Of a stretch of DNA of 9,746 nucleotides, positions 7,021-9,746 are shown piece by piece. The position numbers were made by a program, and so were the translations under genes. The stretch is from JBOGGN01 sp050744165. Its GTDB lineage: Bacteria > Actinomycetota > Acidimicrobiia > Acidimicrobiales > Palsa-688. Numbering within the stretch: the stretch's first letter is position 1; each line of letters starts with the position of its first letter. The stretch spans positions 1 to 9,746 of the forward strand of contig JBOGGN010000401.1 in the NCBI GenBank assembly GCA_050744165.1, in the 5' to 3' direction. The notes under the pieces were generated by a model that had not been told where the DNA came from, did not search any database, and saw only the letters and a list, made by a program, of their open reading frames with translations.

Positions 7021-7026
7021 GGAGGT
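7021..7026 (+). promoter_or_regulatory. Strong ribosome binding site of the CAP gene
   Basis: GGAGGT ends 4 nt before the ATG at 7031. It is the only full Shine-Dalgarno sequence before any gene of the window, and it decides the start codon against upstream in-frame starts and the ATG at 7043. Confidence 0.85.
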
Positions 7027-7030
7027 CCAA

Positions 7031-8050
7031 ATGGGTGCGAAGATGCTGAAGCTCATCATTGCCATATTTGTTGTTGTGATGCCGGTTGCGGTCGCTGTCA
7101 GTCCGGCCACGGCGGCGCCCGCGGTGCCGCATGACGATTCAGGCACGTTTTTCGGGTTGGTCAACGGCTTGCGTGCCAGTGCCGGCGCCGCCGCCCTCAC
7201 CGCCGACCCCGTCCTGACCTCGGTCGCCCAAGCATGGGCCAGCAACATGGCGAGTTCCGGCGTCTTGTCCCACAACCCCAATCTCTCGACTCAGGCACCC
7301 TCTGGCTGGACGGTCATCGGCGAGAATATCGGCGACGGCTTCAGCCTGCAGGCGACCTACAACGCCCTGGTCGGGAGCCCCGACCACTACGCCAACATGG
7401 TCAATAAGTCGTTCAACCGAACCGGAGTCGGCGTGGCCACGGACAGCAATGGCCAGGTCTGGGTGGCACAAGATTTCGGCGATTACCCGCCGCCGCCGCC
7501 GTCAACTTTCACCTTCCCCACCACCGGCAACAAACTGCTCCAAATGGCCCAGTCGTTCACCTGGCAGCAGGCGCCGGGCGCGGTGTACTACTGCATGACC
7601 GTCGGAAGCACCCAAGGTGGCGTCGACTACGTGAACAGCGGCCTTCTCCAGGCGAACCAGCTGAGCTACTCGGTGCCGATCCTGCCCGCCGGAATGACTC
7701 TGTGGGCCCGCATTTACACCTATTCGGGCGGCGCCTGGAACTGGACCGACGCTTCCTTCACCGTCTCGGGCGCACCACCGGGGAGTTTCTCGCAGCCGAC
7801 GGCAGGCCAGACGATCTCACCGAGCTCGTCGTTCACCTGGTCGGCGGCGTCGGGCGCCCAGTATTACTGGCTCACCGTGGGTACCTCGATGGGCGGTTAC
7901 AACACCTTCTACACACCGCTGTTGCCCGCCACGCAGACCAGCTATGCCTTGCCCACGTTGCCGACCAACCAGGTCTTGTGGGCCACCATCTATACCTACG
8001 AGAGCGGAGCGTGGACCCACGCCGTGAACGTGCCGTTCATCGTTTCCTGA
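7031..8050 (+). CDS. Secreted CAP (SCP/YkwD-like) domain protein with two C-terminal repeats
   Basis: A 339-residue exported protein of unknown role. Residues 1-28 form a Sec signal peptide: basic MGAKMLK, hydrophobic core 7-23, likely cleavage after ATA (26-28). The CAP domain spans about 38-151, with the cavity residues expected of the bacterial family: H81 (LSHNP), E98 in IGENIGDG (96-103), H119 (SPDHYANM) and the final strand VWVAQDFG (143-150). A proline-rich linker (DYPPPPP, 151-157) leads to two tandem repeats of about 85 residues (163-247 and 256-339). Both contain SFTW, YY-x2-TVG, a serine-tyrosine strand, LWA-x-IYTY and GAW, suggesting beta-sandwich binding modules. There is no transmembrane anchor, LPXTG or lipobox, so the protein is probably released. 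The bacterial CAP family has no single known activity. It is monocistronic, with its own strong ribosome binding site. Confidence 0.9.
   Translation: MGAKMLKLIIAIFVVVMPVAVAVSPATAAPAVPHDDSGTFFGLVNGLRASAGAAALTADPVLTSVAQAWASNMASSGVLSHNPNLSTQAPSGWTVIGENIGDGFSLQATYNALVGSPDHYANMVNKSFNRTGVGVATDSNGQVWVAQDFGDYPPPPPSTFTFPTTGNKLLQMAQSFTWQQAPGAVYYCMTVGSTQGGVDYVNSGLLQANQLSYSVPILPAGMTLWARIYTYSGGAWNWTDASFTVSGAPPGSFSQPTAGQTISPSSSFTWSAASGAQYYWLTVGTSMGGYNTFYTPLLPATQTSYALPTLPTNQVLWATIYTYESGAWTHAVNVPFIVS
7517..8047 (+). repeat. Two protein-level repeats in the CAP gene
   Basis: Codons 163-247 (7517-7771) and 256-339 (7796-8047) encode homologous modules. Shared anchor strings include SFTW, TVG, PxLP and IYTY. 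DNA identity is not high, so the duplication is old or the modules were recombined from elsewhere. Confidence 0.8.
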
Positions 8051-8065
8051 GCGGGCCAGCGCCCA

Positions 8066-8111
8066 CGATGGCATGCGGCGCCGTCCGCCCCTACGGCGCC
8101 GCATGCCGTCG
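8066..8111. terminator. Strong bidirectional hairpin terminator
   Basis: Fifteen uninterrupted pairs, GGCATGCGGCGCCGT (8070-8084) with its complement (8093-8107), are extended by three more pairs and one T-G wobble to 8066/8111. The loop has 8 nt. It lies 15 nt after the CAP stop codon and 29 nt beyond the stop of the convergent glycosylase gene, so it can end both transcripts. No T-run follows on either strand, as is usual in actinobacteria. Confidence 0.8.
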
Positions 8112-8140
8112 AAGGATGCTGCGCCTGCCGGTGCCGCCCC

Positions 8141-9082
8141 TCAATGCTGGTGCTTCGGGCACCACCAGGTGGTGCGGGTGGCGACCGTCGCCCGAAGGAG
8201 GGCGGTCCCGTCTTTCGGGCAACGCCCACCGGGATGCCGCTGCGGCATCAGGTCACCAGTGTGCGACCCGCCCCGCTCCAGGAGCTGGCGCAGCGTCTGG
8301 CGCAAGTGGCGGTGAAGCCGGCGCAACTCCGTATCGGTAAGGGAGGACGCGCTGCGGGTGGGATCGAGACCGGCGCGCCACAGGATCTCGTCAGCGGCCA
8401 GATTGCCGACGCCGGCCAGGCGGGATTGGTCCATCAGCCGGCCCTTGAGCGAGGTCCGGGAGGTGGAGCCTTCGGCGCCTCCGGACGTCGGGCCAACTCC
8501 GGATACCGCAGCCGGGGCGCGTCGATCGGCAGCCGCCGTATCGGTGGCGGCGCCGTCCCGTGGTGCCCGGTGGCCGCTGGCGGCGCCGTCCAGTGATGAC
8601 CGGTGGCCGCGGCCGGGGCTCAGGGCGATGCGAAGTTGCCCGAGGGTGACCGTCAAGGCGTCGGGTCCGAGGCGGGCCAGGGACGGGTCAAGGGTTACGC
8701 CTCCCAGGCGTCGAGGATCGCGCATCGCCAGCCGCCCACCGTCGGCGAACTCGACGGCGAATCGGTCCCAGCGCGCCTCCTCCCGGTTGGAGGCGTACCA
8801 CAGCTCCTCGACCGCGGCCACGTCATCGACGAGGAGGCGCCCGCTCATCCCGAACCGCAGCCCCAGCACCGGTCCGTCGCCGCTGGAGGCCAGGAGGAGG
8901 ACCTTTCCCCTGCGCCGGGCCTCGACGAACGACCTGCCCTCGAGCGCCGGCGCCAGGGCCGCGGCAGTCAACCCACCCTTCAGGTACCAGGCATCTGGGG
9001 CCACCACGACAACGATTTCCCGGCCCAACGCACGGCCCTCGGCCAGCCTGCGGTAGGACTCCACCTCGGCCAGCTCGGGCAC
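8141..9082 (-). CDS. Fpg/Nei-family DNA glycosylase/AP lyase
   Basis: A bifunctional base-excision repair enzyme of the formamidopyrimidine-DNA glycosylase/endonuclease VIII family, removing oxidised bases. The protein has 313 residues against about 270-290 usually. After removal of the initiator residue the catalytic proline is P2 followed by E3 (PELAEVE). K60 (RRRGKVLLL) matches the conserved DNA-contacting lysine. The helix-two-turn-helix is LMDQSRLAGVGNLAADE (216-232) with N227. The C-terminal zinc finger is atypical: C288-P-K-D and C308-P-K-H instead of two CxxC pairs, with H283 and H311 as possible ligands; the conserved arginine is R303. Residues about 152-211 are an expanded Gly/Ala/Ser-rich linker with an 11-residue tandem repeat. 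The GTG start at 9082 is fixed by the catalytic proline. A TACCCT box 6 nt upstream suggests a leaderless mRNA. Fpg versus Nei specificity cannot be decided from sequence. Confidence 0.9.
   Translation of the reverse strand: MPELAEVESYRRLAEGRALGREIVVVVAPDAWYLKGGLTAAALAPALEGRSFVEARRRGKVLLLASSGDGPVLGLRFGMSGRLLVDDVAAVEELWYASNREEARWDRFAVEFADGGRLAMRDPRRLGGVTLDPSLARLGPDALTVTLGQLRIALSPGRGHRSSLDGAASGHRAPRDGAATDTAAADRRAPAAVSGVGPTSGGAEGSTSRTSLKGRLMDQSRLAGVGNLAADEILWRAGLDPTRSASSLTDTELRRLHRHLRQTLRQLLERGGSHTGDLMPQRHPGGRCPKDGTALLRATVATRTTWWCPKHQH
8545..8610. repeat. 33-bp tandem repeat inside the glycosylase gene
   Basis: Two adjacent 33-bp units (8545-8577 and 8578-8610) match at 30 of 33 positions. On the coding strand each encodes 11 residues, GHRSSLDGAAS and GHRAPRDGAAT. 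The unit length keeps the reading frame, and the near identity points to a recent slippage duplication. Confidence 0.85.
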
Positions 9083-9088
9083 CGCCGG

Positions 9089-9094
9089 AGGGTA
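9089..9094 (-). promoter_or_regulatory. Putative -10 box of the glycosylase gene (leaderless)
   Basis: TACCCT on the minus strand ends 6 nt before the GTG at 9082, the same spacing as at the response regulator. There is no Shine-Dalgarno sequence and no obvious -35 element. Confidence 0.45.
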
Positions 9095-9175
9095 ACTCGC
9101 GAAGTCGGCAGCTGTCCTCGGTGGTGGCGCCCGGCCCGACTCGGGCGGCTCGGCAGCTACCCCGGCGGCCGCCAG

Positions 9176-9181
9176 TACGCT
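9176..9181 (+). promoter_or_regulatory. Putative -10 box of the F420 oxidoreductase gene (leaderless)
   Basis: TACGCT ends 8 nt before the ATG at 9190. With no Shine-Dalgarno sequence in between, the transcript would start at or next to the ATG. It shares a 107-bp divergent intergenic region with the glycosylase promoter. Confidence 0.45.
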
Positions 9182-9189
9182 CGCCCGGT

Positions 9190-9746
9190 ATGGCAGAGCG
9201 TTGGCAGGCCCACTGGGCCCACCTTTACGACGAGGTGGTGACGACCGGCTTGTGTACCGGCTGCGCCGGCTGCGTCGTCGCCTGCCCCTACGACGTGCTC
9301 GGCTACGACGACACGAACGGGATCTACCGGCCCTTCCAGCTCCAGACCGACCGTGGCCCCGGCGGCTGCGGCCACGGCGACCGCGGCTGCACCAGTTGCA
9401 CCCGGGCCTGCCCCCGGTTCCGGGCCTGGGAGCCGGAGCTCGATCAGTTCCTCTTCGGCCGCTCCCGGCTCCCCGATGAGATGGACGGCGTCTCCAAGGA
9501 CATCATCCTGGCCCGGGCGACCGACAAGGAGATACACCAGAAGGGCCAGGACGGCGGCCTCGTCTCGGCCATCTTGCTGTGGTGCCTCGAGCACGGCTAC
9601 ATCGACGCCGCCCTAGTCTCCTACCTGGAGGGCGACGGCACCTCATGGAAGGCCATCCCCGGCGTCGCCCGCACCCGGGAGGAGATCCTGGCTGCCTCGG
9701 GGTCGCGCTACACCTACTCGGCCAACACCATGGCCTACGCCGAGGC
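9190..9746 (+). CDS. F420 hydrogenase/dehydrogenase beta-subunit family protein (3' part outside window)
   Basis: An FrhB/FdhB-type iron-sulfur flavoprotein. Characterised members pass electrons between coenzyme F420 and a partner protein. The gene runs off the window after 185 codons. Two tetracysteine clusters are visible: C22-x2-C25-x2-C28-x3-C32-P (ferredoxin type, LCTGCAGCVVACP) and C60, C67, C70 and C74-P (GCTSCTRACPR, 66-76), each suitable for a [4Fe-4S] centre. The following segment GQDGGLVSAILLWCLEHGYIDAALV (119-143) matches the glycine-rich start of the family's conserved domain, which then continues past the edge with SGSRYTYSANTMAY (170-183). The ATG at 9190 was chosen for its upstream TACGCT box and sensible N-terminus. 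Substrate and partner subunits cannot be told from this fragment, and a homologue working in another redox system cannot be excluded. Confidence 0.85.
   Translation, partial: MAERWQAHWAHLYDEVVTTGLCTGCAGCVVACPYDVLGYDDTNGIYRPFQLQTDRGPGGCGHGDRGCTSCTRACPRFRAWEPELDQFLFGRSRLPDEMDGVSKDIILARATDKEIHQKGQDGGLVSAILLWCLEHGYIDAALVSYLEGDGTSWKAIPGVARTREEILAASGSRYTYSANTMAYAE

Larger units (their letters stand above)
6349..7030 (+). other. Gene-poor region before the CAP gene
   Basis: About 680 bp hold no convincing protein gene. Open frames are short or, in the longest cases (one ending at 7049, one running into the CAP gene from 6818), have compositions unlike protein. The stretch from about 6480 is visibly more AT-rich than the rest of the window. 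Structures seen are a 6-bp hairpin GGATGG/CCATCC (6495-6510), a perfect 7-bp hairpin TCTGGTC-tccc-GACCAGA (6739-6756) and a GCGGCAACCC string near 6795. A TTGACA at 6487-6492 has no matching -10 box. The region may contain the CAP promoter, a long 5' leader, or a small RNA. I cannot assign it to a known riboswitch or RNA family. Confidence 0.5.

Noticed and set aside
6818..7030. An N-terminal extension of the CAP protein starting at 6818.
   Set aside because: The extra 71 residues are not protein-like, would bury the signal peptide, and end just before a perfect GGAGGT and ATG at 7031.
6552..7049. A 165-codon plus-strand open frame upstream of and overlapping the CAP gene.
   Set aside because: The composition is unlike protein, there is no ribosome binding site or recognisable motif, and it ends just inside the CAP gene in another frame.
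1..9746. Insertion sequences, CRISPR arrays, phage or plasmid genes.
   Set aside because: No transposase, integrase, terminal inverted repeats, regularly spaced repeats or replication genes were seen. The tRNA 3' end has no visible integrated element or repeated copy.

Overview
The window is GC-rich chromosomal DNA from an actinobacterium. The evidence is the gene order argS-lysA-hom-thrC, GTG starts on most genes, near-absence of Shine-Dalgarno sequences, TANNNT-type -10 boxes and a coenzyme-F420-type oxidoreductase. An Acidimicrobiia-like lineage is plausible, but nothing here proves the class. No mobile element, CRISPR array or phage gene is visible.

Layout. Positions 1-308 carry no recognisable gene; part of this stretch is more AT-rich than its surroundings. 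From 309 to 5706, on the minus strand, lie four housekeeping genes. In transcription order they are argS (arginyl-tRNA synthetase), lysA (diaminopimelate decarboxylase, last step to lysine), hom (homoserine dehydrogenase with ACT domain) and thrC (threonine synthase). argS and lysA overlap by GTGA. hom and thrC are 9 bp apart. Between lysA and hom sit a 50-nt imperfect hairpin and a probable separate hom promoter, so this looks like two transcription units. thrB (homoserine kinase) does not follow thrC within the window.

Upstream of argS, still on minus, is a stand-alone receiver-domain response regulator (5785-6162). Divergent from it is a tRNA-Arg(CCG) gene (6277-6348). A stretch of about 680 bp without a convincing gene (6349-7030) follows. 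It holds several hairpins and leads into a secreted CAP/SCP-domain protein with two tandem C-terminal beta-type repeats (7031-8050, plus). A strong 19-bp hairpin terminator separates this gene from a convergent Fpg/Nei-family DNA glycosylase (8141-9082, minus), which has an expanded repetitive linker and an atypical zinc finger. Divergent from the glycosylase, and cut by the window edge, is an FrhB/FdhB-type F420-linked iron-sulfur oxidoreductase (9190 to end, plus).

A cross-cutting observation is that four genes without a ribosome binding site (hom, the response regulator, the glycosylase and the F420 gene) have a TANNNT hexamer 6-8 nt before their start codon. This is the arrangement expected for leaderless mRNAs. 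The only gene with a full Shine-Dalgarno sequence is the secreted CAP protein. I see no clearly undescribed system. The most worthwhile items are the CAP protein with its long structured leader, the variant glycosylase, and the F420 gene whose partners lie beyond the window.
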